Below the pieces are notes generated by a model, which was not told the DNA's origin, did no database searches, and saw only the letters and a program-made list of their open reading frames with translations. Both the position numbers and the translations under genes were made by a program. DNA of 64,000 bases from Bacillota bacterium (lineage in GTDB: Bacteria > Bacillota > Clostridia > Acetivibrionales > DTU013), in the NCBI GenBank assembly GCA_023435305.1, contig JAEYRV010000004.1, positions 124,001 to 188,000 of the forward strand, written 5' to 3'. Positions 43,952 to 53,202 of the stretch are shown here, piece by piece (the stretch's first letter is position 1; every line of letters starts with the position of its first letter).

Positions 43952-44407
43952 ATGAATTACACGCCAAATGATCTGCAGAATCTGACATTTAAAAAACATA
44001 TCATGGGCTATAGCGAGGATATGGTCAATGATGTCCTGGACAAGATAATTGAAGATTATTCTGCTTATATCAGAGAGAATGTGGAGCTGAAGGACAAGCT
44101 TGCGCTTCTCAATGAAGGACTGCAGCATTACAAAACAATAGAGGAGTCTCTTCAGAACACACTTCTGGTAGCGCAGCAGACAGGCGAAGACATAAAAAAG
44201 AATGCTTATGAGAAAGCTGACAATGTCATAAGAGAATCTGAGATCAGAGCACAGAAGCTGATCAACGATGCCAATCAGGAAGTTGTTAAGATAAAGTTTG
44301 AATATGAGGATTCAAAAAAGAAGCTTCATGTGTTCAAATCAAAATGCGAAATGCTGCTTATGTCACAGCTGGAGCTTTTGAAACAGATATTCGAGGAAGA
44401 CGAGTAA
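43952..44407 (+). CDS. divIVA: Cell division/polarity protein DivIVA
   Basis: This 151-residue coiled-coil protein has the membrane-curvature-sensing N-terminus (MNYTPNDLQNLTFKKHIMGYSEDMVNDVLDKI). Heptads fill the rest (IRENVELKDKLALLNEGL). GGGGTGAG precedes ATG 43952. It closes the sepF-ylmG-ylmH-divIVA run before ileS. Confidence 0.93.
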   Translation: MNYTPNDLQNLTFKKHIMGYSEDMVNDVLDKIIEDYSAYIRENVELKDKLALLNEGLQHYKTIEESLQNTLLVAQQTGEDIKKNAYEKADNVIRESEIRAQKLINDANQEVVKIKFEYEDSKKKLHVFKSKCEMLLMSQLELLKQIFEEDE

Positions 44408-44413
44408 GCCTTG

Positions 44414-44443
44414 TTGACATTGGGCCCGGCATTGTTGTATAAT
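44414..44443 (+). promoter_or_regulatory. Sigma-A promoter of ileS
   Basis: TTGACA (44414-44419) and TATAAT (44438-44443) are separated by 18 nt, right after the divIVA stop codon and before the T-box leader. Confidence 0.85.
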
Positions 44444-44459
44444 TCTGTTTAATATTTAA

Positions 44460-44756
44460 ATGCCATGATCGGAACGAGTAAAGGATCTGAACCTCACAGA
44501 GAGCAGGCGGCTGGTGGAAGCCTGCAGGTATGGTTCTCGAAAATCCTCCGGGAGCAGCTGCCTGAAACCATTACAGAGCATGGATATCAGCTCTGGGATG
44601 CAAGTACGGCCAGCCGGTGAACACCGTTACATGTGATATCAAGAGACCGCAGAGCCAGCGGGATATAAGTATCCTGTCCGGGCTGCTCGGTAATTTGGGT
44701 GGTACCGCGTGAGAAAATAACCTCTCGTCCCTTTCATGGGGCAGAGAGTTTTTTTA
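44460..44756 (+). promoter_or_regulatory. T-box leader controlling ileS, specifier ATC
   Basis: This is an about 300-nt tRNA-sensing leader. Stem I features are GAGTA at 44475-44479, the CAGAGAGC block, and GGCTGGTGGAAGCC. The specifier is read as ATC (44543-44545), just before CTCCGGGAG, which is an isoleucine codon and fits the gene. The T-box sequence GGGTGGTACCGCG lies at 44697-44709. The terminator stem CCTCTCGTCCC (44721-44731) with GGGGCAGAGAG (44738-44748) ends in a T run. Uncharged tRNA-Ile should favour the antiterminator. Confidence 0.95.
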
Positions 44757-44811
44757 TTTTAGTGCGATAATAAGACTGATAGACATTCAGGTATTAATGA
44801 AGGAGGCAGTC

Positions 44812-47800
44812 ATGTACAAAAAAGTATCGACAGATCTGAAATTTGTTGACAGAGAAAAGGAAGTCCTCAGCTATTGGAAGGAAAACAGGATATTCGAAAA
44901 AAGCCTTAAATTCAGAGAGGGCTCGGAGACATTCACATTTTATGACGGACCGCCGACAGCAAACGGAAAGCCTCATATAGGCCATATCATAACCCGTACG
45001 ATGAAGGATCTGATCCCGAGATACAAGAGCATGAAGGGCTACGACGTATTGAGAAAAGCCGGCTGGGATACCCATGGTCTGCCTGTTGAGCTGGAAGTCG
45101 AAAAGCTGCTGGGTATAAATGGAAAACCTGAGATAGAAAAATACGGTGTCGAACCGTTTATACACAAGTGCAAGGAAAGCGTATGGAAGTATAAGCGCGA
45201 GTGGGAGGAAATGAGCGACCGTGTAGGCTTCTGGGCAGATATGGAGGATCCTTATGTAACCTACCACAATAACTACATCGAATCTGAATGGTGGGCTTTG
45301 AAGCAGATATGGGACAAAGGACTGCTTTATAAGGGACACAAGATAGTACCCTATTGCCCGCGCTGCGGCACATCACTCTCAAGCCATGAAGTGGCACAGG
45401 GCTATAAGGACGTCAAAGAGACCTCTGTATATGTAAAATTCAAGGTCAGGGGAGAGCCGGGCGTTTATCTGATGGCATGGACGACGACTCCATGGACATT
45501 GCCATCGAATGTCGCACTGACTGTTAACCCTAAAGAGAATTATATCAGGGCAAAGTGCGAAGATAGTGTTTATATACTGGCAGAGGCGTTGGCGCCTTCA
45601 GTATTGAAAGGCGAGTTTGAGACAGTCGGCAGATACAAGGGTTCGGAGCTGAAAGGCATGGAATATGAGCCTTTGTTTGACTTTGTCACTCCCGAAAAGA
45701 AAGCGTATTATGTCGTATGTGACAATTTCGTTACTCTTACTGATGGCTCGGGAATAGTCCATACTGCTCCGGCCTTCGGTGAAGACGATGCCAAGGTGGG
45801 AAGGGCATATGATCTGCCTTTTGTACAGCTGGTTAATGAGCAGGGCGAATTCGTTGAATCGGTAAAGAATTGGAAGGGAATGTTCGTAAAGACCGCCGAT
45901 CCTTTGATCATAAAGGATCTTGACTCCAGAGGTTTGGTTTACAAGCTGATGGATTACGAGCATTCATACCCGTTCTGCTGGAGATGCGACACTCCTCTGA
46001 TCTATTACGCAAGAGACACCTGGTTTATCAAAATGACTGAGATACGCGACAAGCTTCTTGCGAATAATAACAGCATAAACTGGCTGCCGGATAACATTAA
46101 GGAAGGCCGAATGGGTAATTTCCTTGAGAATGTTGTGGACTGGGGCCTGAGCCGTTCAAGGTACTGGGGCACTCCGCTTCCGATATGGGAATGCGGCTGC
46201 GGACACCGTCATCTGGTCGGCAGCATTGCTGAACTGAAGGAGCTTGGAGAAAATGTGCCGGATGATATCGAGCTGCACAAGCCATTTATCGATGCGGTAC
46301 AGTTAAAATGCCCGAAGTGTTCGGGAGATATGAAGAGAGTTTCCGAAGTCATAGACTGCTGGTTCGATTCCGGTGCGATGCCCTTTGCACAGTGGCATTA
46401 TCCCTTTGAGAACAAGGAAATATTTGAATCACATTATCCGGCGGACTTCATAAGTGAAGCTATCGACCAGACAAGAGGCTGGTTCTACACGCTGCTGGCA
46501 ATATCGTCGCTGCTGTTTGACAAGCCTGCCTTTAAGAATTGTATCGTTCTTGGCCATGTGAATGACAAGGACGGGCAGAAAATGAGCAAGCACAAGGGAA
46601 ATGTTATAGATCCCTGGACGGTGCTGGATAAACAGGGCTCTGACGCAGTGCGCTGGTATTTCTACACAGGCAGCGCGCCATGGCTCCCGAGCAGGTTCTA
46701 TGAAGAGGCTGTGAGCGAAAGCCAGAGAAAGTTCATGGGTACTCTTTGGAACACCTATGCTTTCTATGTGCTGTATGCCAATATAGACGAATTTGATCCG
46801 ACCAGATACAGTCTTGAACAGGATAAGCTGGCTGTAATGGATAAGTGGGTGCTTTCCAGACTTTATACTCTGATAGGCAATGTGGACAGAAATCTTGAAA
46901 ATTACAGGATAACCGAGTCTGCGAGAGATATCCAGGAGTTTGTCGACGAACTCAGCAACTGGTATGTCAGAAGGTGCAGGGAGCGTTTCTGGCAGAAGGA
47001 TATGAACCAGGACAAGATAAATGCCTATATGACGCTTCATACAGTACTGGTCGAGCTGGCAAAGACAATTGCGCCATTTGTTCCGTTCATAAGCGAGGAA
47101 ATATACCAGAACCTTGTGAGAAGTGTGGATACAGGTGCTCCCGAGAGTGTGCATCTTTGTGATTATCCGGTCGCTAAGGGCAGCTTTATCGATCCGGAGC
47201 TTGAAAAGAATATGGATAAGGTCCTGAAATATGTCGTTCTGGGACGCGCATGCAGAAATACGGCCAATATCAAAAACCGCCAGCCCATAGGCAGGATGTT
47301 TATAAAGGATAATGAAGAGCTTCCTGAGATGTATGCCGATCTGGTCAAGGACGAACTCAATGTCAAACAGACGATATTTACAAGTGATGCTTCCGGCTTT
47401 ACGACATACAAATTCAAGCCGCAGCTGCGTACTGTAGGACCGAAATACGGAAAGCTGGTTTCCAGAATAGGAGAATACCTGTCCAAGGCTGATGGAAATG
47501 AGCTGATGGATACCTTCAACAGGGATGGGAAAATCAGCTTTGAGCTGGATGCTGCTGCTGTTGAGCTCGAACTGACGGATGTGCTGGTCGAGACGACGCA
47601 GAAGGAAGGTTACGTCTCTGAAAGCGACAGGGATATCGCAGTGGTGCTTGATACAAATCTGACGCCGGAGCTGCTGGAAGAGGGCTTTGTCCGCGAGATC
47701 ATAAGCAAGCTTCAGACTATGAGAAAAGAAGCGGGCTTTGAGGTTCAGGACCATATAAAGGTGTATTATGGGAGCAATGAAAAAATCAGCGAGATATTTG

Positions 47801-47928
47801 AAAGAAATAATGCGCTGATCGGCGATGAAGTGCTTGCCGAAGCTTTGCTGCCGTCATCCGGCGATGGTTACAGCAAAGAGTGGAGCATCAACGGCGAAAA
47901 TGTAACCTTCAGTGTAGTAAAAATATAA
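44812..47928 (+). CDS. ileS: Isoleucine-tRNA ligase
   Basis: The 1038-residue class I synthetase has the HIGH motif in GKPHIGHIITRTMKD, an editing domain with TTPWTLPSNVAL and DGSGIVHTAPAFGEDD, the KMSKHKGN motif, and a long C-terminal part. It is the longer, eukaryote-like type, without the C-terminal zinc-finger end of the shorter bacterial form; enzymes of this type tend to resist mupirocin (family knowledge, not tested). GGAGG at 44802-44806 selects ATG 44812. It is controlled by the T-box upstream. Confidence 0.97.
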   Translation: MYKKVSTDLKFVDREKEVLSYWKENRIFEKSLKFREGSETFTFYDGPPTANGKPHIGHIITRTMKDLIPRYKSMKGYDVLRKAGWDTHGLPVELEVEKLLGINGKPEIEKYGVEPFIHKCKESVWKYKREWEEMSDRVGFWADMEDPYVTYHNNYIESEWWALKQIWDKGLLYKGHKIVPYCPRCGTSLSSHEVAQGYKDVKETSVYVKFKVRGEPGVYLMAWTTTPWTLPSNVALTVNPKENYIRAKCEDSVYILAEALAPSVLKGEFETVGRYKGSELKGMEYEPLFDFVTPEKKAYYVVCDNFVTLTDGSGIVHTAPAFGEDDAKVGRAYDLPFVQLVNEQGEFVESVKNWKGMFVKTADPLIIKDLDSRGLVYKLMDYEHSYPFCWRCDTPLIYYARDTWFIKMTEIRDKLLANNNSINWLPDNIKEGRMGNFLENVVDWGLSRSRYWGTPLPIWECGCGHRHLVGSIAELKELGENVPDDIELHKPFIDAVQLKCPKCSGDMKRVSEVIDCWFDSGAMPFAQWHYPFENKEIFESHYPADFISEAIDQTRGWFYTLLAISSLLFDKPAFKNCIVLGHVNDKDGQKMSKHKGNVIDPWTVLDKQGSDAVRWYFYTGSAPWLPSRFYEEAVSESQRKFMGTLWNTYAFYVLYANIDEFDPTRYSLEQDKLAVMDKWVLSRLYTLIGNVDRNLENYRITESARDIQEFVDELSNWYVRRCRERFWQKDMNQDKINAYMTLHTVLVELAKTIAPFVPFISEEIYQNLVRSVDTGAPESVHLCDYPVAKGSFIDPELEKNMDKVLKYVVLGRACRNTANIKNRQPIGRMFIKDNEELPEMYADLVKDELNVKQTIFTSDASGFTTYKFKPQLRTVGPKYGKLVSRIGEYLSKADGNELMDTFNRDGKISFELDAAAVELELTDVLVETTQKEGYVSESDRDIAVVLDTNLTPELLEEGFVREIISKLQTMRKEAGFEVQDHIKVYYGSNEKISEIFERNNALIGDEVLAEALLPSSGDGYSKEWSINGENVTFSVVKI

Positions 47929-47944
47929 CGAGGCTCTTTACGTA

Positions 47945-47983
47945 TTATCAGCCATCAGGTAAAACGTCTGGCGGCTGATAGAA
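47945..47983 (+). other. Hairpin after ileS without a T run
   Basis: TATCAGCC (47946-47953) pairs with GGCTGATA (47973-47980), and inner bases TCAG pair partly with CTGG. No T tract follows, so it is not a clear terminator. Confidence 0.5.
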
Positions 47984-48028
47984 AATTGTCTCATTCGTAA
48001 TTTCAACCATTAGTTCATAAAGATTGTT

Positions 48029-48068
48029 CCATTGCAGGATGACAGCGGTTTACCTCATCCTGCAATGG
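48029..48068. other. Perfect 14-bp inverted repeat upstream of aroB
   Basis: CCATTGCAGGATGA (48029-48042) is perfectly complementary to TCATCCTGCAATGG (48055-48068), with a 12-nt loop. It lies 38 bp before the aroB start and has no T run. It could be an operator, an RNA processing stem or a small repeat. Confidence 0.75.
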
Positions 48069-48106
48069 CATATACCTAATGTAAACAGCAAGGCGGAGAA
48101 AAACAA

Positions 48107-49183
48107 ATGGTAAAGTTAAGTGTTAACCTGGCTGACAGAAGCTATCCAATATATATTTCTCCTGATTTTTCGGGGCTTGGCAGGGCGATGAACACTGCAA
48201 GACTTAACGGGAAGGTCATGGTAGTCACTGATAGTAATGTCAGCGGGCATTACCTGAAAGTATGCACTGATGAACTGGAGGCAGCCGGAGCAGAAGTTTA
48301 CAGCTATGCTATCGAGGCGGGTGAAAAGAGCAAGACCCTGAGCACTGTTCAGGATATTTACAGACAGCTTGCAGATCTGCGGTTTGACCGCAATTCATCG
48401 ATAATCGCCCTGGGAGGCGGTGTGGTTGGTGATATAACGGGTTTTGCGGCAGCTACATTCATGCGCGGAATAAACTTCATACAGGTTCCTACAACCCTGC
48501 TTGCGCAGGCTGACAGCAGCATCGGCGGAAAGACGGGAGTGGATTTCGAAGGCAGCAAAAATATGGTCGGGGCCTTCTACCAGCCACGCTTTGTGTACAT
48601 CAATGTGAAAACACTTTCCACACTGCCAAAGCGCGAACTCAGTTCAGGGCTGGCAGAGGTTATCAAGCATGGGCTTATTCTCAACAGCGAGTTCTATGAC
48701 TATATGAACTACAACCTGGACAAAATATTCAGGTTTGATGATAATACTCTCCAGTATGTAACAAAGATGAATTGTTCCATCAAAAAGAGCATTGTTGAAC
48801 AGGATGAGAAGGAGGGAGGCCTGCGGGCGATACTCAATTTCGGTCATACCATCGGACATGCTGTGGAAAGTGCTTCAGAGTTTTCGCTTCTGCACGGAGA
48901 GTGCGTAGCGATAGGCATTTCAGGTGCCTTCAAACTTGCTCTGAAGCTTGGAATGCTCACCAAGGATGTGGCTGCCAGGGTCGATAAGACCCTTATGGCA
49001 GCAGCCCTGCCAACAAAGGCACCCGGCCTCGATCCGGATACTGTTTATGAAAAAATGCTCTCCGATAAAAAGGCTAAAGACGGAAGGCTGAGTTTTATTC
49101 TTCCAAAGGGCATCGGAGAGGTCATCAGCTGTACGGTTGATGATGAGCGTTTGCTAAAGGAAGTCATCAGCGAGTTGGTGTAG
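48107..49183 (+). CDS. aroB: 3-dehydroquinate synthase
   Basis: This NAD- and metal-dependent enzyme cyclises DAHP to 3-dehydroquinate, the substrate of AroQ. The 358-residue product has ALGGGVVGDITGFAAATFMRG, the PTTLLAQADSSIGGKTGVD block near residue 130, and metal ligands in LAEVIKHG (Glu) and LNFGHTIGHAVE (His), with a further His in LLHGECVAIG. The ribosome-binding site GGCGGAG is modest. It stands apart from aroE and aroQ. Confidence 0.97.
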   Translation: MVKLSVNLADRSYPIYISPDFSGLGRAMNTARLNGKVMVVTDSNVSGHYLKVCTDELEAAGAEVYSYAIEAGEKSKTLSTVQDIYRQLADLRFDRNSSIIALGGGVVGDITGFAAATFMRGINFIQVPTTLLAQADSSIGGKTGVDFEGSKNMVGAFYQPRFVYINVKTLSTLPKRELSSGLAEVIKHGLILNSEFYDYMNYNLDKIFRFDDNTLQYVTKMNCSIKKSIVEQDEKEGGLRAILNFGHTIGHAVESASEFSLLHGECVAIGISGAFKLALKLGMLTKDVAARVDKTLMAAALPTKAPGLDPDTVYEKMLSDKKAKDGRLSFILPKGIGEVISCTVDDERLLKEVISELV

Positions 49184-49221
49184 CAGCATTCGGCTTTTTA
49201 ATTAGAATATTATGAGTGAGT

Positions 49222-49383
49222 TAATCTAGCAGCATCAGTTTATGATAGGAATGTCGTAAACGAAATAGTCTAGCAGCATCAGTTTTGTGATAGGAATGTC
49301 GTAAACGAAATAGTCTAACAGCATCAGTTTTGTGATAGGAATGTTGTAAAGGAAATAGCCTAACAGCATCAGTTTTGTGATTA
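49222..49383. repeat. 45-bp tandem repeat after aroB
   Basis: AGCATCAG recurs at 49231, 49275, 49320 and 49365, so the unit is 44-45 bp. The unit has the pattern TAGCAGCATCAGTTTTGTGATAG then GAATGTCGTAAACGAAATAG. A decayed copy appears to start at the aroB stop codon itself (TAGCAGCATT at 49181). Confidence 0.9.
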
Positions 49384-49640
49384 TGTCAACAAAGTAGGAC
49401 TTTACTTGAATTTTGGACCACTCGTGAAGGTTGATTGGTCCGTTTTTTAAGTAAAGTCTAATTTTTCTTAGAAAATCCCGCTTTTTATGAAAATAACCGC
49501 ATGTATAACCTGATTATGTAAACAAAGTAGGACTTTACTTGAGATTTGGACCACTCGAGAAGGTTGACTAGGACTTTACTTGAATTTTGGACCATTCTTG
49601 AAGTAGAAACAGGACTTTACTTGAGATTTGGACCACTCGA
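49384..49640. mobile_element. Orphan terminal repeats of an IS21-like element
   Basis: The sequence TGTCAACAAAGTAGGACTTT (from 49384) recurs as TGTAAACAAAGTAGGACTTT (from 49515). The motif GGACTTTACTTGA followed by TTTGGACC occurs four times in direct orientation (about 49397, 49528, 49567 and 49612). One inverted copy (GGTCC to AAGTAAAGTC, about 49438-49460) makes a long hairpin with the first. TG-starting ends with several internal copies of a transposase-binding motif are a mark of IS21-family ends. No istA or istB gene is present, so this would be a remnant. Confidence 0.55.
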
Positions 49641-49760
49641 GCATAACAAGTTATCTATTCAAAAAATATTTTCCTTTAAGGGTGTGTTTAAAAAACGGCC
49701 GTTTTGAAACTATATATAATAAGGCGAAATCATTGTTTTGACGAAGCAGGTGAGGTTTCC

Positions 49761-50066
49761 ATGTTCGGCAGAAAGGCGCGTATCAGAGTACTTGCAGACA
49801 AGCTCGACAGACTTGCAATGGATATGGAGAAGTCGAAGATCAGGGATTATGTATGCTATCTGGAAAATCCGAAAAAACTGTTGTTTCCCAATTTTTTAGC
49901 CGGACTTGCCAGGGGATTCGGAGCATCAGTCGGATTTACTCTGCTCACAGCTTTACTGCTGTATCTTCTGCAAAAGGTGGTGAAACTGGACCTGCCGATC
50001 ATAAGTGAGTTTATTGGCGATATCGTAAGAATAGTTGAAAACAGTATCAAAAAAACAGGAGGCTAG
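49761..50066 (+). CDS. Small DUF5665-type membrane protein
   Basis: This 101-residue protein has a charged N-terminus (KLDRLAMDMEKSKIRDYVCYLENPKKL), a glycine-rich turn (NFLAGLARGFGASVGF), one hydrophobic helix (TLLTALLLYLLQKVV) and an amphipathic end. It matches a small Firmicutes family of unknown function. AGGTGAGG at 49749-49756 selects ATG 49761; an upstream in-frame extension is not supported. The next gene starts 5 bp after its stop. Confidence 0.75.
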   Translation: MFGRKARIRVLADKLDRLAMDMEKSKIRDYVCYLENPKKLLFPNFLAGLARGFGASVGFTLLTALLLYLLQKVVKLDLPIISEFIGDIVRIVENSIKKTGG

Positions 50067-50070
50067 CAGG

Positions 50071-50712
50071 ATGAACAGAAGTGATGCTGAGCACTACAGA
50101 AATCTGTTATTGAAAATGCTTGACGGTGTTGATAATACGATAGAAATGATGAAGGAGAACAGGGAGGCGGAGCAGGATAAATACTCCGCCGGCGAGCTGT
50201 CAAATTATGATAACCACCCTGCGGATCTGGGGACGGAGCTTTTTCAGCTTGAACTCAATAATGCTCTTAAGGTCCATGAGGAAAATATCCTTATGGATAT
50301 AAAGGATGCGATCGGCAGGATAGACAAGGGCATATATGGTATTTGTGCCCATTGTGGAACTGAAATACCCAGGGACAGGCTGGAGGTACACCCATATGCA
50401 AAAATGTGCATCAATTGTCAGGAGAGCTTGGAAAATGCTCCTTTACGACAAATGAAAGGGAGGGCCAACGAGGAACTGGTCATCGATGCTCCGATGGGCA
50501 GGAAGTACCTGAATAAGCAGGAGGATGATGAACACGAGGGAATGGATCAACTCAGGGATCTCATGAAATACGGTTCATCGGACAGTCCTCAGGACCTTGG
50601 AGGTTATCATGATTATGAGGAATATTATACAAATAAGGTGGATAAACAGGGAATAGTTGATGATATGGATCAGGTAACGAATGAAGAATATCGAAAACAG
50701 CTGCCTGATTAA
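50071..50712 (+). CDS. TraR/DksA-like zinc-finger protein (YteA type)
   Basis: This 213-residue protein has an N-terminal coiled coil (about 1-90) and a C4 zinc finger (CAHCGTEIPRDRLEVHPYAKMCINCQE, about 97-123; four cysteines). The C-terminal third is acidic and Tyr-rich (YHDYEEYY). DksA-type proteins act in the RNA polymerase secondary channel; the YteA branch is a sporulation-linked protein of unknown role. CAGGAGG lies 9 bases before ATG 50071. Confidence 0.85.
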   Translation: MNRSDAEHYRNLLLKMLDGVDNTIEMMKENREAEQDKYSAGELSNYDNHPADLGTELFQLELNNALKVHEENILMDIKDAIGRIDKGIYGICAHCGTEIPRDRLEVHPYAKMCINCQESLENAPLRQMKGRANEELVIDAPMGRKYLNKQEDDEHEGMDQLRDLMKYGSSDSPQDLGGYHDYEEYYTNKVDKQGIVDDMDQVTNEEYRKQLPD

Positions 50713-50739
50713 CAAAAATCTACAAAATTAGATAAAATG

Positions 50740-50769
50740 TTGGAATTTTATTGTCTATGCATATATAAT
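50740..50769 (+). promoter_or_regulatory. Probable sigma-A promoter of the PAS-GGDEF-EAL gene
   Basis: TTGGAA (50740-50745) and TATAAT (50764-50769) lie 18 nt apart, 60 bp before the chosen start codon. Confidence 0.6.
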
Positions 50770-50828
50770 TAAAATGGACATCGTTTTATATTTGTTATTT
50801 GGGCGCAGTTATGCGTCTTGGGGGCAGA

Positions 50829-53195
50829 ATGCGTTTTGGTAATTGCTTTATTACACGAACTTTGTCACTCATATTGAGCGGCATTATATATGAGAACCAA
50901 ACAGAGGGTATGGAAGCACTGAATGTTTCATCTATTATCTTAGCTGTCATCATTCTGTTATTGATATTTGTATTCATACAGTTGTATATTTCCCACTTAA
51001 AGAAAAGACTGAATACTCAACAGAAATTTTCCAAATCCATTATAGAAAACGCTAAAACAATGATGATCATCTGTTCTTCGGACGGAAAGGTAGTCATGTT
51101 CAATAAATATGCTCAGGAAGTGACCGGCTATACCCCCGAAGAGGTGGAGGGCAGTGATATTGAGGAGGTCGGCTTCCTGAATGGGAATACCGTGCTTGGC
51201 AGGATGATCCTTGAAACAGTAAAAAATAAAAATGTGGTCAAGAATTTTGACACATGTCTTGTATCAAAGGATGGAAGAAATGTGTATACATTATGGAATA
51301 TAGATGTGATCAATGATACCGGGAATGCGCCCATATATACGGCTGCGATGGGTATGGACATAACAGGCCGGAAAATCGCAGAGTCGAGGCTTGCTGACAG
51401 TTATCAGGAGTTGGAGTCGCTTTATGGTGAACTGGTTACGAAGGAGATAGAGCTGAAACTGCAGTTTGATGACCTCAATTCAAGGGATTTCGATCTTCGC
51501 CGCAGCGAAGAGCGTTACAGGCTGGCTGTCGAAGGTGTCAACGATGGGATATGGGACTGGGATGGCAGGGACGGAAGGCTGTTTTTGTCCAGACAGAGCA
51601 AGATCATATTGGGATTGTCCCCGGACGAAGAGTACATGACCATTGAGAAATGGTTTGATGTCATATTAAAAGATGACCTTGATATGTTTGTCAGGAGTCT
51701 GAACAAGTATATTACAGAACCTCAGAAGCATCATTTACAGATAGAATACAGGATAAAGGCAGAAGACGGAAGTATAAAGTGGGTCAGGACCAGGGGCATG
51801 GCGATATGGGACGAAAGCGGCATACCTGTAAGGGCGGCCGGCTCCATTACCGATGTTACAGAACAGCGCCAGGCTGATGAAAAGATACACAGGCTGGCTT
51901 ATTATGATTCAATGACAGGACTGCCGAACAGGATACTGCTAAATGACAGGTTCATCGTTGCGGCGGCAAGCGCTCAGAGAAAGGGAAGAAAGATAGCGGT
52001 GTTTTTCCTCGATCTGGATAACTTTAAGTCGATAAATGATACAATCGGCCACACACATGGGGATCAGCTGCTTTTGAAGGTGGGCGAGCAGCTGAAGCTT
52101 AAGATGAGGAGAAGCGACACCCTGGCAAGGCTTGGCGGAGATGAATTTATAATGCTGCAGGCCAATGTTGGAAGCATGGAGGAAGTTTACAGGCTCGCGA
52201 GCCGAATGCTTGAAATATTCAAGAGGCCGTGGATACTTGATGATCGTGAGTTCTATGTGACAGCAAGTATCGGAATATCAGTTTATCCAAATGATGGTTC
52301 AGACCTGCAGGAGCTTATGAAAAATGCTGATACAGCAATGTACCGCGCCAAGGAAAACGGCAAGAACAATTTCCAGGTATTCACACAGGAGCTCAATCTC
52401 AAGATAATGAAGAGGATGGAAATAGAGAACCATCTCAGGAAGGCGGCTGAGAAGAAGGAGTTTGTGCTGTATTACCAGCCGCAGATAGAATTGGCAACGG
52501 GAAGGGTCAAATGTGTTGAAGCCCTGATAAGGTGGTCAAATCCGGACATGGGCTGGGTCATGCCAGACTCGTTTATTCATATAGCTGAAGAAACCGGTCT
52601 GATTGGCAACATAGGGGAATGGGTGCTGCTAACAGCCTGTACTCAGCTGAAAAAATGGCATGATGAGGGACATGAGGATCTGAGGATATCTGTGAACCTG
52701 TCGGCGCGCCAGTTCCAACAGCCCGGGATATATGAAAGCGTTATAGATGCAATCAAAAAGACTGAGATAGAAGCGGAGTGGCTGGAGCTGGAAATAACAG
52801 AAAGCCTTGCAATGCAGGATCTCGAGATGACAATAGACATTCTCAGGCGATTCAGGGAAGCAGGCATTTATGTTTCACTTGATGATTTCGGCAAGGGCTA
52901 CTCTTCTCTGAATTATCTGAAAGCGCTGCCGATAACAAACCTGAAAATCGACAAGACGTTTATACATGGAATAGCAAATGGGTCGAACCAGTCCAAGATA
53001 GTAAAGGCGCTGATCTCACTTGCTCACAGCATGGATCTGTCGGTAACCGCAGAAGGAGTGGAAAACAGCGATCAATTGGAATACCTTGTAAATGAATGCT
53101 GCGACAATGCTCAGGGCTACCTGTTCAGCAGACCTAAAACAGCAAAGGACATAGATATATCCTCATACGAATCCAGTATGAAAATGATCTCCTGA
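50829..53195 (+). CDS. PAS-GGDEF-EAL cyclic di-GMP enzyme
   Basis: The product is about 788 residues long. It has an N-terminal membrane helix (ILAVIILLLIFVFIQLY), two PAS domains (encoded at about 51030-51390 and 51500-51860), a GGDEF domain with intact GGDEF (near 52135) and an RxxD inhibitory-site motif five residues before it, and an EAL domain with EALIRW and DDFGKGYSSLNYL, so both c-di-GMP synthesis and breakdown are possible on motif grounds. The start is uncertain: ATG 50829 has GGGGG upstream, while ATG 50910 would keep the membrane helix. It is a single gene with its own promoter. Confidence 0.92.
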   Translation: MRFGNCFITRTLSLILSGIIYENQTEGMEALNVSSIILAVIILLLIFVFIQLYISHLKKRLNTQQKFSKSIIENAKTMMIICSSDGKVVMFNKYAQEVTGYTPEEVEGSDIEEVGFLNGNTVLGRMILETVKNKNVVKNFDTCLVSKDGRNVYTLWNIDVINDTGNAPIYTAAMGMDITGRKIAESRLADSYQELESLYGELVTKEIELKLQFDDLNSRDFDLRRSEERYRLAVEGVNDGIWDWDGRDGRLFLSRQSKIILGLSPDEEYMTIEKWFDVILKDDLDMFVRSLNKYITEPQKHHLQIEYRIKAEDGSIKWVRTRGMAIWDESGIPVRAAGSITDVTEQRQADEKIHRLAYYDSMTGLPNRILLNDRFIVAAASAQRKGRKIAVFFLDLDNFKSINDTIGHTHGDQLLLKVGEQLKLKMRRSDTLARLGGDEFIMLQANVGSMEEVYRLASRMLEIFKRPWILDDREFYVTASIGISVYPNDGSDLQELMKNADTAMYRAKENGKNNFQVFTQELNLKIMKRMEIENHLRKAAEKKEFVLYYQPQIELATGRVKCVEALIRWSNPDMGWVMPDSFIHIAEETGLIGNIGEWVLLTACTQLKKWHDEGHEDLRISVNLSARQFQQPGIYESVIDAIKKTEIEAEWLELEITESLAMQDLEMTIDILRRFREAGIYVSLDDFGKGYSSLNYLKALPITNLKIDKTFIHGIANGSNQSKIVKALISLAHSMDLSVTAEGVENSDQLEYLVNECCDNAQGYLFSRPKTAKDIDISSYESSMKMIS

Positions 53196-53202
53196 GGCAG
53201 AG

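Noticed and set aside
46429..47754. 441-residue leftward reading frame inside ileS
   Set aside because: It is antisense to a certain synthetase gene, with no ribosome-binding site and no recognisable domain.
47945..47983. Rho-independent terminator of ileS
   Set aside because: The stem is good, but no T run follows, so it is listed only as a hairpin.
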